Below the pieces are notes generated by a model. It saw only the letters and a program-made list of their open reading frames with translations, was not told where the DNA came from and searched no databases. This document shows, piece after piece, positions 1 to 6,174 of a stretch of DNA of 23,783 bases; positions within the stretch are counted from its first letter, which is position 1, and each line of letters begins with the position of its first letter. A program made the position numbers and the translations under genes. Source of the stretch: a virus; IMG/VR virus record IMGVR_UViG_3300047471_000176, positions 1-23,783 of that record; one strand, given 5' to 3'.

Positions 1-81
1 GGCTGTATGGGACGCTTTCAATTGATCGACGGCGAATGGGTCAAGCTTGGCGGCGACGAACCTGATGGTGACGAATCATGA
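1..81 (+). CDS. C-terminal fragment of an unidentified small protein
   Basis: The reading frame is open from the first base and ends at TGA 79-81, giving the last 26 residues of a protein whose start lies outside the window. The tail is acidic and Gly/Asp-rich (ends GDEPDGDES). It is probably real because its stop overlaps the next start in the ATGA arrangement used throughout this phage. No function can be assigned from 26 residues. Confidence 0.6.
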   Translation, partial: GCMGRFQLIDGEWVKLGGDEPDGDES

Positions 82-302
82 CGCGCCACACAGCGGCGGG
101 ATATGGAATTATTGCGGGCATATTCTTGTCAGCGTCATTGGCGCTTTTTGCGTGGGCGTGCGTGACATTGGCCGATTCAAGCCCATTGGTGTTTTGTGCG
201 GGCGTCGCGCCATGTTTCTTGATGGTGTTTTTAGTTTGGCTTTTCATATCACGATTGGAAAGCGAGACCTTGCGAGCTGATGGGGAGACTGACGATGACT
301 GA
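78..302 (+). CDS. small two-TM membrane protein
   Basis: A 74-residue protein with two hydrophobic segments, about residues 9-31 and 38-58, and a short charged C-terminal tail (ETLRADGETDDD), so probably an inner-membrane hairpin. The ATG overlaps the upstream stop (ATGA), and the next gene starts inside its last codons (ATG 295, stop 300-302), so it is translated within a coupled run. I do not recognise the family. Two-TM proteins of this size in phages include holins and superinfection-exclusion proteins. The lysis genes are more than 11 kb away, so holin is not favoured here. Confidence 0.7.
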   Translation: MTRHTAAGYGIIAGIFLSASLALFAWACVTLADSSPLVFCAGVAPCFLMVFLVWLFISRLESETLRADGETDDD

Positions 303-546
303 AACCGTTGACGTTGGCGTGTGCGGATATGATCACCGGCCACACACGTATGCCCAGTGCCAAGAACACGACATACGCGCGTTTGCGGCGTGGCACAAGA
401 CGGGCAACATGAGTACCACCCGTGCGCGATGTGCGTGGCCTGACCACATTTGGTCACACTGGAAACCACAGCCGACCGAGCATGAGCTACGCGAATGCGT
501 CAATTGCGGCGCAACCGACACGCGCAACAAATTGAAGTCATCATGA
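295..546 (+). CDS. Cys/His-rich small protein, putative zinc-binding
   Basis: An 83-residue protein. ATG 295 is chosen over the in-frame upstream start at 280 because it overlaps the preceding stop, as in the neighbouring genes. Cys and His occur in the N-terminal half (VCGYDH, YAQCQEHD), and a CxxC knuckle (ECVNCGATDTR) lies near the C-terminus, consistent with a zinc ribbon or treble-clef fold. It is also rich in Trp and His in the middle. Function unknown; nucleic-acid binding is a guess from the cysteine pattern. The stop overlaps the next start at 543. Confidence 0.7.
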   Translation: MTETVDVGVCGYDHRPHTYAQCQEHDIRAFAAWHKTGNMSTTRARCAWPDHIWSHWKPQPTEHELRECVNCGATDTRNKLKSS

Positions 547-713
547 CCGACGCAACGAATATCGGGCCAACTGAATTTGTCGCATTGCTCAATTCAATGG
601 TTGAAGCGGGCTATGTAAAACGCACGCGCACGCTCGGCACCGAATTGGTCAAACTCACTGATCGTGGCCGTGCGGCAATCACATTGGCCGAGAGTGAAAG
701 CGAAGAGTCATGA
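543..713 (+). CDS. small winged-helix-like protein
   Basis: A 56-residue protein. The stretch from about residue 10 to 50 (FVALLNSMVEAGYVKRT, then TELVKLTDRGRAAI) looks like the recognition helix and wing of a winged helix-turn-helix: a helix, 'L..M...GYV.R', a beta-hairpin and 'LT..GR.A'. This pattern is seen in MarR/PadR-type DNA-binding domains. The acidic tail is ESESEES. It is short for a stand-alone regulator, so it may be a minimal DNA-binding protein. The start is set by the ATGA overlap at 543, and its stop overlaps the start at 710. The fold assignment is inference from pattern only. Confidence 0.65.
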   Translation: MTDATNIGPTEFVALLNSMVEAGYVKRTRTLGTELVKLTDRGRAAITLAESESEES

Positions 714-997
714 CAATCGCACAAGGCTCAGACGGCTTTACACGAGGTGAACCATTTATTTGGACTAATGCTGATGCGAACGCAAATTGGGGTAGTCGTG
801 GTAGAAAACCGAAATGCGGTTTTTGCCTTCGGGTTTTCGTTGTCGGTGACGTTGTGCGATGGCTGTATTGCCATGAAGGGCCGAACATTTTTGTTTGCGC
901 TGATGACGATTCGCCTGATGCAGCTATGCGCTTTGACGAAAGGTGGCGCACGGTCATTAGCCCTATTTTGCGCGAGTGGGGCGGGTACTACTCATGA
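710..997 (+). CDS. putative zinc-ribbon protein
   Basis: A 95-residue protein with a CGFC pair near residue 37 followed by Cys/His further on (LYCHEGPNIFVCADD), matching a four-ligand zinc ribbon with CxxC and C...C knuckles. The second half is acidic, then helical and Trp/Arg-rich. It sits in the same coupled run as its neighbours (ATGA at both ends). Function is not recognised. Confidence 0.72.
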   Translation: MTIAQGSDGFTRGEPFIWTNADANANWGSRGRKPKCGFCLRVFVVGDVVRWLYCHEGPNIFVCADDDSPDAAMRFDERWRTVISPILREWGGYYS

Positions 998-1152
998 CCG
1001 CCAAGAACAAGACCGCGCCAACGCCCCGCTGTGAGCAGTGCGGACACAAGACGCGCGAGCATAAAACGTATGACGTACAGGTGAATGGCCGAGCTTTTGG
1101 CACGTCAACAAACTGCATCGTGCGGCACTGTGACTGTGTGACAAGCGCGTGA
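994..1152 (+). CDS. 52-residue zinc-ribbon-like protein
   Basis: Translates from ATG 994 (ATGA overlap with the previous stop) to TGA 1150-1152. It contains CEQCGH near residues 13-18 and a C-terminal NC...HCDC cluster: five cysteines and several histidines in 52 residues, so a compact zinc-binding fold is likely. It closes the first run of small genes; a promoter-like element begins inside its end. No named family is recognised. Confidence 0.65.
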   Translation: MTAKNKTAPTPRCEQCGHKTREHKTYDVQVNGRAFGTSTNCIVRHCDCVTSA

Positions 1153-1158
1153 TACGGT
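1130..1158 (+). promoter_or_regulatory. candidate promoter for the recombination module
   Basis: GTGACT (1130-1135; four matches to TTGACA) is separated by 17 bases from TACGGT (1153-1158; TANNNT-type -10). Transcription would start near 1165, giving a leader of about 42 bases before ATG 1207. The -35 overlaps the end of the 994 gene. Support is moderate only. Confidence 0.35.
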
Positions 1159-1170
1159 CGAAGGTCTCAT

Positions 1171-1206
1171 TACCCCAACCACAACCACCAACGAAAGCGA
1201 GTTGAA
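1171..1206 (+). promoter_or_regulatory. A/C-rich unstructured leader of the Sak4-like gene
   Basis: The leader is almost free of G (ccccaaccacaaccaccaac) and ends with CGAAAGCGAG (1192-1201) five bases before ATG 1207. There is no classical GGAGG. The same ten bases occur at 2600-2609 before ATG 2618. The pair may act as a shared ribosome-loading leader. Confidence 0.4.
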
Positions 1207-2109
1207 ATGTCCGAAGTAACGCGAACTAGTTTGGCCGACCGAAAGACGTTTGCCAAAATCCTGATGTACGGCAAGCCGAAGAGTGGCAAGACCACAGCGG
1301 CGGCACAGGTGGCGAAGCTCGACAGTGTTGAGCGCGTTGTATATGTCGATTGTGAAAGTGGATTGAAGGCGCCGCCACTCATCAACTACTTCGGCGTGCC
1401 CGTTGACAAGATCGACGTGCACGACGAAATTACCGACGCGGCCATTGAAGCGCTGATGTTCGAATGCCTGACTTCGCCACCCGATGCGTTGGTGGTTGAC
1501 TCGGCCACTGAGTTGCACAAGAAATTGCTTGAAGAGATTGCCAACGCGAATCGTGATCGTGCGAACGCGGCGGGCAAGAACCGCGACAAGTATTCAATGC
1601 AAGTCGATGACTACGGCGACAACACCACGCAAATGCGCAAGTTGTTTCGCGGCTTTCGCGACGCCAAGGCGCACGTCATTTTCGTGGCCCTTGAGCAACG
1701 CGATACCGACAAGGCCACTGGGCTAATCAGTTACCGCCCGGACATGACGCCGAAGTTGTCGAGTGACTTGCTCGGCTACGTTGACATTGTCTGTCACACC
1801 ACGTGCGAAAGCGTCAGCGGCCAAGCCGAGCCGAACTATTGGGGCACGTTTCGCGCCGTTGATTTGTATGAAGGTGGTGACCGTTTCCACATGTTGCCCC
1901 CGCGACTCATCAACCCGAGCGCTGACCGCATCATTGCCTACGTCAATGGTGACCTGACCCTTGATGATGACGCTGACATGCAACGCGAATTCGCGCGCAT
2001 GGGCATCGATTCGACCAAGGCTGAAGAGCTCGACGCCGCATTGGCCCCGCCCAAGACCACAACGACCGCGCCCCCGCCGCTCAAGGGCGCGAAAGCGATG
2101 GCGTCATGA
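1207..2109 (+). CDS. Sak4-like RecA-fold ATPase (recombination)
   Basis: A 300-residue single-domain P-loop ATPase. Walker A is GKPKSGKT at residues 22-29 and the Walker B-type strand DALVVDS is at 93-99. Size and motifs fit the AAA_24/Sak4 group of phage RecA-like single-strand annealing proteins, which pair ssDNA during replication and repair. The C-terminal 20-odd residues are a low-complexity Ala/Pro/Thr/Lys tail. The gene lies two genes upstream of a probable ssDNA-binding protein, the usual partner of Sak4 proteins. The ATG at 1207 follows a G-poor leader with CGAAAGCGAG. The stop overlaps the next start (ATGA at 2106). A RadA/DnaB-like core without recombinase activity is the main alternative. 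Confidence 0.88.
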   Translation: MSEVTRTSLADRKTFAKILMYGKPKSGKTTAAAQVAKLDSVERVVYVDCESGLKAPPLINYFGVPVDKIDVHDEITDAAIEALMFECLTSPPDALVVDSATELHKKLLEEIANANRDRANAAGKNRDKYSMQVDDYGDNTTQMRKLFRGFRDAKAHVIFVALEQRDTDKATGLISYRPDMTPKLSSDLLGYVDIVCHTTCESVSGQAEPNYWGTFRAVDLYEGGDRFHMLPPRLINPSADRIIAYVNGDLTLDDDADMQREFARMGIDSTKAEELDAALAPPKTTTTAPPPLKGAKAMAS

Positions 2110-2546
2110 GCGCGCGTTTTCACGTAGCCGTCAACGCAACGAATCCGAATGAAAGCGTTGTCGTGCGTATTGATGAGACCGGGCAAGGCGCCGTTATTGC
2201 CCATGCGACGCCGTTTCAGGGCCAAGCAATTGCCAACGCGCTCAATAAGCAATTGGGCAGCGTTGAAACGCACATAACCAAATTGGAAACGCGAGTGCAC
2301 GCCGGTCTTAGTACCGACTCATGCGCACTACCGAAGTGTGGGGTGACGCGTCAATTTCATTCGCAAGAGTCGCCATCGATTGATCATGAATTCGTTGAGG
2401 CGAACGCGATGGCATGTGCGCGTTGTGGGCATCGGGTATCGGCGCCCGTGCATGATTCATTGGGCTATGTGGGCGGCGACAACGACGAAATCGAATATGC
2501 GCCCGACAAGCACGCATTCGAACCGCCGCGAGGCGACAAGAACTGA
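2106..2546 (+). CDS. unknown protein with Cys/His zinc-binding half
   Basis: A 146-residue protein. The N-terminal half (1-60) looks like a small alpha/beta domain (FHVAVN, SVVVRIDETGQGAVIAH, then a helix QAIANALNKQL). The C-terminal half carries C73, C78, H85, H94, C104, C107 and H109, consistent with one or two zinc sites. It starts within the stop of the Sak4-like gene (ATGA), so the two are translationally coupled and may act together in recombination. No family is recognised. The acidic and charged C-terminus is probably disordered. Confidence 0.8.
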   Translation: MSARFHVAVNATNPNESVVVRIDETGQGAVIAHATPFQGQAIANALNKQLGSVETHITKLETRVHAGLSTDSCALPKCGVTRQFHSQESPSIDHEFVEANAMACARCGHRVSAPVHDSLGYVGGDNDEIEYAPDKHAFEPPRGDKN

Positions 2547-2617
2547 GACCACGCGCAAGCGTGATCAAAGTGAAGTAACAACACCAACCAAAGCGAACAC
2601 GAAAGCGAGACAAAGAA
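2547..2617 (+). promoter_or_regulatory. leader with GNRA hairpin and A-rich ribosome-loading segment
   Basis: A 71-base spacer before ATG 2618. It opens with a small hairpin (CACGC 2550-2554, GCAA loop, GCGTG 2559-2563) whose GCAA loop is a GNRA tetraloop. An A/C-rich stretch follows, containing CGAAAGCGAG (2600-2609), the ten bases also present before the Sak4-like gene. No strong -35/-10 pair is seen. Confidence 0.35.
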
Positions 2618-3046
2618 ATGCCAAAGTTACCGAGCGAAACCGCAGCGGCGGTCGATGAGACCGAAGCGGCGCAAGGCTTTACACCCGTGCCCGATGCTTT
2701 ATATGTGGCACAGCTCACGGGCGTTGAAGTCAAAGACGGCGACGAGGGGCCGTATTGGGCGTGGGAATTTACAATCCCTGAAGGTCACCCTTACGCCAGT
2801 CGCAAGTTTTGGAATAACACGAGTCTGGGCGAAAAGTCACGACCGTTTTTCAAGGCGATGTTTGATGCGTTCGGCGTGAGCGCTGACACCGACACTGACA
2901 CACTGGTGGGCAGTTATGCCATCTTGAGCATTGGCACGCGCACCATTCAAAAGGGTGCACGCGCGGGCCAGTTGGCAAACACCATTCGCGAAGTGTTGCC
3001 GTATGCCGACGCTGATGGCGTGGCACCGGGCGACGAAAGCGCCTAG
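2618..3046 (+). CDS. putative ssDNA-binding protein (DUF669-like)
   Basis: A 142-residue protein. From about residue 22 it reads as a beta-rich domain (PDALYVAQLTGVEVKD, GPYWAWEFTIPEG, SRKFWNNTSL), then a helix (RPFFKAMFDAFGV) and further strands (VGSYAILSIGTRT). This order and spacing resemble the DUF669/phage SSB-like OB-fold proteins often encoded beside Sak4 or Erf-type recombinases. The acidic C-terminus (DADGVAPGDESA) is typical of SSBs, where it recruits partners. It would coat ssDNA during replication and recombination. The family call rests on pattern and gene context, not on alignment. Confidence 0.7.
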   Translation: MPKLPSETAAAVDETEAAQGFTPVPDALYVAQLTGVEVKDGDEGPYWAWEFTIPEGHPYASRKFWNNTSLGEKSRPFFKAMFDAFGVSADTDTDTLVGSYAILSIGTRTIQKGARAGQLANTIREVLPYADADGVAPGDESA

Positions 3047-3050
3047 AACG

Positions 3051-3134
3051 CCGCGTGCCCCGTTGACCCGCATGTGCTGACATGACACGTGGCGGGTCTG
3101 AAGCCTCACCCATTAGGCGACAACGGGCGCGCGG
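3051..3134 (+). ncRNA. predicted three-way-junction structured RNA
   Basis: Right after the SSB-like stop the sequence folds into a closed three-way junction. P1 pairs 3051-3065 with 3121-3134 (14 base pairs, one bulged C at 3058, one G-U). P2 pairs 3066-3071 with 3092-3097 and continues 3072-3076 with 3086-3090. P3 pairs GCCT 3103-3106 with AGGC 3115-3118. The junction strands are CTGAA (3098-3102) and GA (3119-3120). The layout equals a type III hammerhead, but key core bases differ. A strong hairpin at 3141-3186 follows, as expected for the 3' end of a transcript. Function is unknown; all pairings were read by eye. Confidence 0.45.
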
Positions 3135-3140
3135 TACATT

Positions 3141-3186
3141 GGGCACCCACACGGTTGCTAGTGACTTCTCAATCGTGTGGGTGCCC
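3141..3186 (+). terminator. strong hairpin, probable terminator of the recombination operon
   Basis: GGGCACCCACACG (3141-3153) pairs perfectly with CGTGTGGGTGCCC (3174-3186). Four further pairs (3154-3157 with 3170-3173, one G-U) bring the stem to 17 bp with a 12-base loop. The 3' flank (ttcatc) lacks a real U-tract, so termination may be inefficient or of the actinobacterial U-poor type. It lies between the recombination and primase genes. Confidence 0.6.
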
Positions 3187-3226
3187 TTCATCAGTCTGTG
3201 AATGATCAACGGCGGCGAAAGTAGGT

Positions 3227-5818
3227 GTGGTGGCAAGTGTTCGCGAAGAGGCACGGCGACTAGCCGCACTGGGCTTCAATCCGTTGCCAACGCGACGTGG
3301 CAAGAAAGCACCGGGCTTGCCGTCATGGCGTGAATATCAATCACAACCATCAGCATCGATGGTTGACAGTTGGTGGGGCACAGGCAGTAGTTACGTCGGC
3401 ATTTGGACATGCACGGGGACCATCAGCTCGCTGATTGTTCTTGACTGTGACAGTAAAGACGCCGAAACATTTTGGCGGTCAGTGATCGACGCCGAGATGT
3501 CGGCCACCACGTGCGTGAAGACCGCGAAAGGCGCTCACTACTGGTTCGCGTTAGCGCCCGGTGACAAGGTCGAATCATGGGCGATGCATGAAGGCACCAT
3601 GTCATTTGACGTGAAGGCTGAAGGCGGCGGCGTCATGACCCCGCCAAGCCCGCACCCCGATGGCGGTTTTTATACGTGGGTGCGCGACATTGACGCCATC
3701 TTGCCCGCGCCGCGTTGGCTACTCGACGGCGGCAATGCGGCAAAAGCTCGAATGGCGGGGAACGATAACGCCGAGCCATCGAGCATAGCGGCGAATTTCG
3801 GTGCGGGGAATGACAACGGTAATGGTGAGGGCATCGGGGTCACCCGCACCATGCTCAGTCACTTGCTCAACAACAAGCCCGATGTGGGCGGGCGCAACGA
3901 TTGGCTGACGCGGGTGGCGGGGCACTACGCCAAATCTATTCCATTCGAAAACGCCTATATGGACACCATGCGCATGGTCAATCGAACGTTGAGCACGCCG
4001 CTTGATGACGGCGAATTCATCAAGACCGTGTTGAGCGTGTGGAATTCTGAAAAGAACAAGGGCCGCACCACGGTCGAATCGTTGCAAGAGCGTGGGATTA
4101 CGTCAGGCGAACCCGCCGACGACAACGGGTGGCTGATCGGCACGGGCCACATGTTGATGACAACGGTATTGGTGGGCGATAAAGACGCCAAGGTGTCGAT
4201 GATGACTGAGTGGGGCAACTTCGATGTCACGACACTGGGCGTGATCAAGGGCACTGAGACAACGGATTATCTCGTGGTGTTGCACACTATCGGAGGCGAT
4301 GTCGAATGCAAGCTTGAGGGGCGCATACTGGGGTCAGCGCGTGACCTTGCGGTATGGCTCGCGGCTCGACAAGCGGCGATTGTGCCACCCATCGGTGACA
4401 CGCACGCGCGAGCTTCAGTTGCCGCGCGATTGCTCAAGTACGTAACCGCGCAATCAGCGCCCGTGTATCAAAGCGTGTCGGCGTTGGGTTGGAATGATGA
4501 CGTACACGGCTTTATAACGCACGAGGGAATTATCAGGGGCGGCGACAGTGAGCCGCAACCGTTCGGTGACTTGCGGCCAGCGCCGTCGCTCAATGAATGG
4601 GCGCCGTATCGCTACGGGTTCGTGGCTGACCGTGACACGGCCAAAGCTGTGTTGCATGAAGTCATGACCTTTCATGATGATGACGTGTGCGCGGTTTATG
4701 GCTCATGGTGGGCGGCGTGTTTCGTGAAGCCGCAATTGATGACGCGCACGGCGTTGTTTCCCTTCATGGCGCTTGAGGCGCCGTCAGAAAGTGGAAAGAC
4801 CACAGGATTTTTCGCGTTGATGATGCAACTGGCGGGCAATCGCGAAGGCCACGGTGAATACACGATGGCCGTGCTACGTGACCGTGTGAGCGCGCACCAC
4901 AATGGGCCGGTGTGGGTTGATGATGTGACTGACCCCGCTGGTGCATTCGATTTGATACGACAAGCCACGTCGGGCGGTAGCCGAAGCAAGAAAGCCGAAA
5001 ACCGACACAACCAAGAGACCGTCGCATTGGTGGCCCCGGTCACGATGTCAGCCGAAGGCTTGCACGCGTTGTCAACTGAAAAGGCATTGAGTGACCGAGC
5101 CATCAAATTACGCGTGCCGTCACCCATCGACCGGCGCTCATTGAAAGACCCGACGCGTTCGCAATGGGAAGACATAACCGAATTGCAATTGCAATGGCGA
5201 CGCGACTTGACGCAATTGGCCGGTTGGTATGTGTCGATGGCGTTGGAAGTGCTCGACTGGGTTGATGACGTAACCGAGTTGCGCCCTGACGAACGCGGTG
5301 GGCGTTTCAACGATTCAATGGCGGTCTTGCGCGTCGGTGCGCGCATTCTTGAGCACATGGGCATTGTGGGCGTGCGTGATCGTGTTGACGCGTGGGTGAG
5401 CCGCCAAGCCGAGCTCTATGACCCCAGTGCCAACATCTTGACCAAGGCGGTGTTGCCGTGGGCGTGGCGTGAAGCGGGTTACCCGCGTTCGGCGTACGGC
5501 GGGCAACTGTGCTTCATTGATGACCACATGACGCTGTGGTATCGCGAAGAGGCGCTCAGTGACGCGTGGGCGGCTCGACGGTCAATCAGTGAGCGTGAGC
5601 GCCAGTTGGGGTCTCTTGAGTCGTTGCGTGACCAACGAGGGCGAATCACGGGCGCCAAGGGCGTCGGTAAGCCGTTTGTGACCGCCCGTGGTGGTCATGC
5701 CCGTAGCCGCTATCACAGTCTGCCTAGCGACGTTTCAGCGAGCGTCGCAGCGGCTTCAGGGTGGGGTGGCGAAGAGGCCACGGGCGACACGCCATTGAAG
5801 TTTCGGGGTGTCGAATGA
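3227..5818 (+). CDS. primase-polymerase / P-loop ATPase replication protein
   Basis: An 863-residue fusion. The N-terminal 160 or so residues match the bifunctional primase-polymerase (Prim-Pol) fold: LGFNPLPTRRGKKAPG...W near 14-35, VLDCD at 71-75 (catalytic D73, D75), KGAHYWF with H104, and FDVKAEGGG with D128. The C-terminal half contains a P-loop ATPase of the DUF927/SF3-like kind: Walker A APSESGKTTG at 518-527 and Walker B GPVWVDDV at 560-567, followed by a helical region. It should prime and unwind the phage genome. Tandem GTG codons at 3227 and 3230 are the possible starts; no strong Shine-Dalgarno is visible. The origin-like spacer lies immediately downstream. Confidence 0.9.
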   Translation: MVASVREEARRLAALGFNPLPTRRGKKAPGLPSWREYQSQPSASMVDSWWGTGSSYVGIWTCTGTISSLIVLDCDSKDAETFWRSVIDAEMSATTCVKTAKGAHYWFALAPGDKVESWAMHEGTMSFDVKAEGGGVMTPPSPHPDGGFYTWVRDIDAILPAPRWLLDGGNAAKARMAGNDNAEPSSIAANFGAGNDNGNGEGIGVTRTMLSHLLNNKPDVGGRNDWLTRVAGHYAKSIPFENAYMDTMRMVNRTLSTPLDDGEFIKTVLSVWNSEKNKGRTTVESLQERGITSGEPADDNGWLIGTGHMLMTTVLVGDKDAKVSMMTEWGNFDVTTLGVIKGTETTDYLVVLHTIGGDVECKLEGRILGSARDLAVWLAARQAAIVPPIGDTHARASVAARLLKYVTAQSAPVYQSVSALGWNDDVHGFITHEGIIRGGDSEPQPFGDLRPAPSLNEWAPYRYGFVADRDTAKAVLHEVMTFHDDDVCAVYGSWWAACFVKPQLMTRTALFPFMALEAPSESGKTTGFFALMMQLAGNREGHGEYTMAVLRDRVSAHHNGPVWVDDVTDPAGAFDLIRQATSGGSRSKKAENRHNQETVALVAPVTMSAEGLHALSTEKALSDRAIKLRVPSPIDRRSLKDPTRSQWEDITELQLQWRRDLTQLAGWYVSMALEVLDWVDDVTELRPDERGGRFNDSMAVLRVGARILEHMGIVGVRDRVDAWVSRQAELYDPSANILTKAVLPWAWREAGYPRSAYGGQLCFIDDHMTLWYREEALSDAWAARRSISERERQLGSLESLRDQRGRITGAKGVGKPFVTARGGHARSRYHSLPSDVSASVAAASGWGGEEATGDTPLKFRGVE

Positions 5819-6174
5819 TGTGCACACCAAGGGTGTGCATTGCTATGTGCTTTGCCAGTATTCCCGATAGAAATAGTAAGATATTATGTTACAACGAGAT
5901 GTCAAACGTGACAAATCCTCAAAAAATGCACACAGAAGATCACTGGGGTGTGCATAGGGGTGATCATAGTTTTAGTCAGTATTTACATAGTGATACACAC
6001 ACGCACACCCTTTTGCGGATAATGCTACGCGTGCGCGCGTGCGCGCACATGCGCGCGGGCACGTGCGAGTCATTCTGGCGAAGTGTGTGCATAGCTCGAA
6101 ATGGACGAAATGAGACTCAGTCTCATGTAGGTGTTTGTCACAGTGGCAAGCGTCAGATAGGGTGGGCGAGATGA
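5818..6174 (+). CDS. doubtful 118-residue reading frame across the origin-like spacer
   Basis: An open frame starts at ATG 5818, overlapping the primase stop (TGATG), and ends at TGA 6172-6174, overlapping the polymerase start (ATGA). Both joins are of the type used by real genes here. Against it: the composition is odd (Cys, His, Met and Arg-rich, no recognisable domain), and it uses ATA, AGA, AGG and TTA codons that are rare in neighbouring genes. It also covers inverted repeats, an alternating purine-pyrimidine tract, a palindrome and a promoter-like element. I favour a non-coding regulatory region. Confidence 0.25.
   Translation: MCTPRVCIAMCFASIPDRNSKILCYNEMSNVTNPQKMHTEDHWGVHRGDHSFSQYLHSDTHTHTLLRIMLRVRACAHMRAGTCESFWRSVCIARNGRNETQSHVGVCHSGKRQIGWAR
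5819..6092 (+). repeat. iteron-like GTGTGCA repeats, candidate replication origin
   Basis: The 7-mer GTGTGCA occurs at 5833-5839, 5948-5954 and 6085-6091, and its complement TGCACAC at 5821-5827 and 5927-5933. The first two form a tight inverted repeat (TGCACACC-AAG-GGTGTGCA). The next two form ATGCACAC-N14-GTGTGCAT, interleaved with GATCAC (5938-5943)/GTGATC (5960-5965). Between the pairs is an A/T-rich stretch (about 5865-5926) unlike the surrounding coding DNA. Initiator-binding repeats beside an A/T-rich unwinding zone, between primase/helicase and polymerase genes, fit a replication origin or operator array. Confidence 0.5.
6026..6057. other. 32-bp alternating purine-pyrimidine tract (Z-DNA-prone)
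   Basis: Bases 6026-6057 alternate pyrimidine and purine without a break and are mostly CG/TG steps. This is the classical composition for left-handed Z-DNA and is also able to form GC-rich hairpins with the following bases to about 6066. A second alternating stretch (5993-6008, CA-rich) lies just upstream. Confidence 0.6.
6111..6125. promoter_or_regulatory. palindromic operator candidate upstream of DNA polymerase
   Basis: TGAGACT-C-AGTCTCA is a perfect 7-bp-arm palindrome ending nine bases before the candidate -35 element of the polymerase promoter. Essentially the same palindrome occurs at 10411-10425. The position suits a dimeric activator or repressor. Confidence 0.5.
6135..6163 (+). 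promoter_or_regulatory. candidate leaderless promoter of DNA polymerase
   Basis: TTGTCA (6135-6140) is 17 bases from TAGGGT (6158-6163), and the hexamer is followed by seven bases and then ATG 6171. Transcription would begin at or next to the start codon. The endolysin start at 12416 has the same geometry. There is no good Shine-Dalgarno before ATG 6171. Confidence 0.5.

Noticed and set aside
3051-3134. A functional hammerhead ribozyme
   Set aside because: Topology matches, but positions 9 and 14 are C and position 17 is G, and G8 pairs in the third stem. An active ribozyme is not supported; the fold is reported as a structured RNA only.
4696-5364. 222-codon open frame on the minus strand
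   Set aside because: It lies entirely opposite the primase gene, where codon bias alone keeps the antisense frame open, and it has no recognisable domain. Other minus-strand frames are judged the same way.
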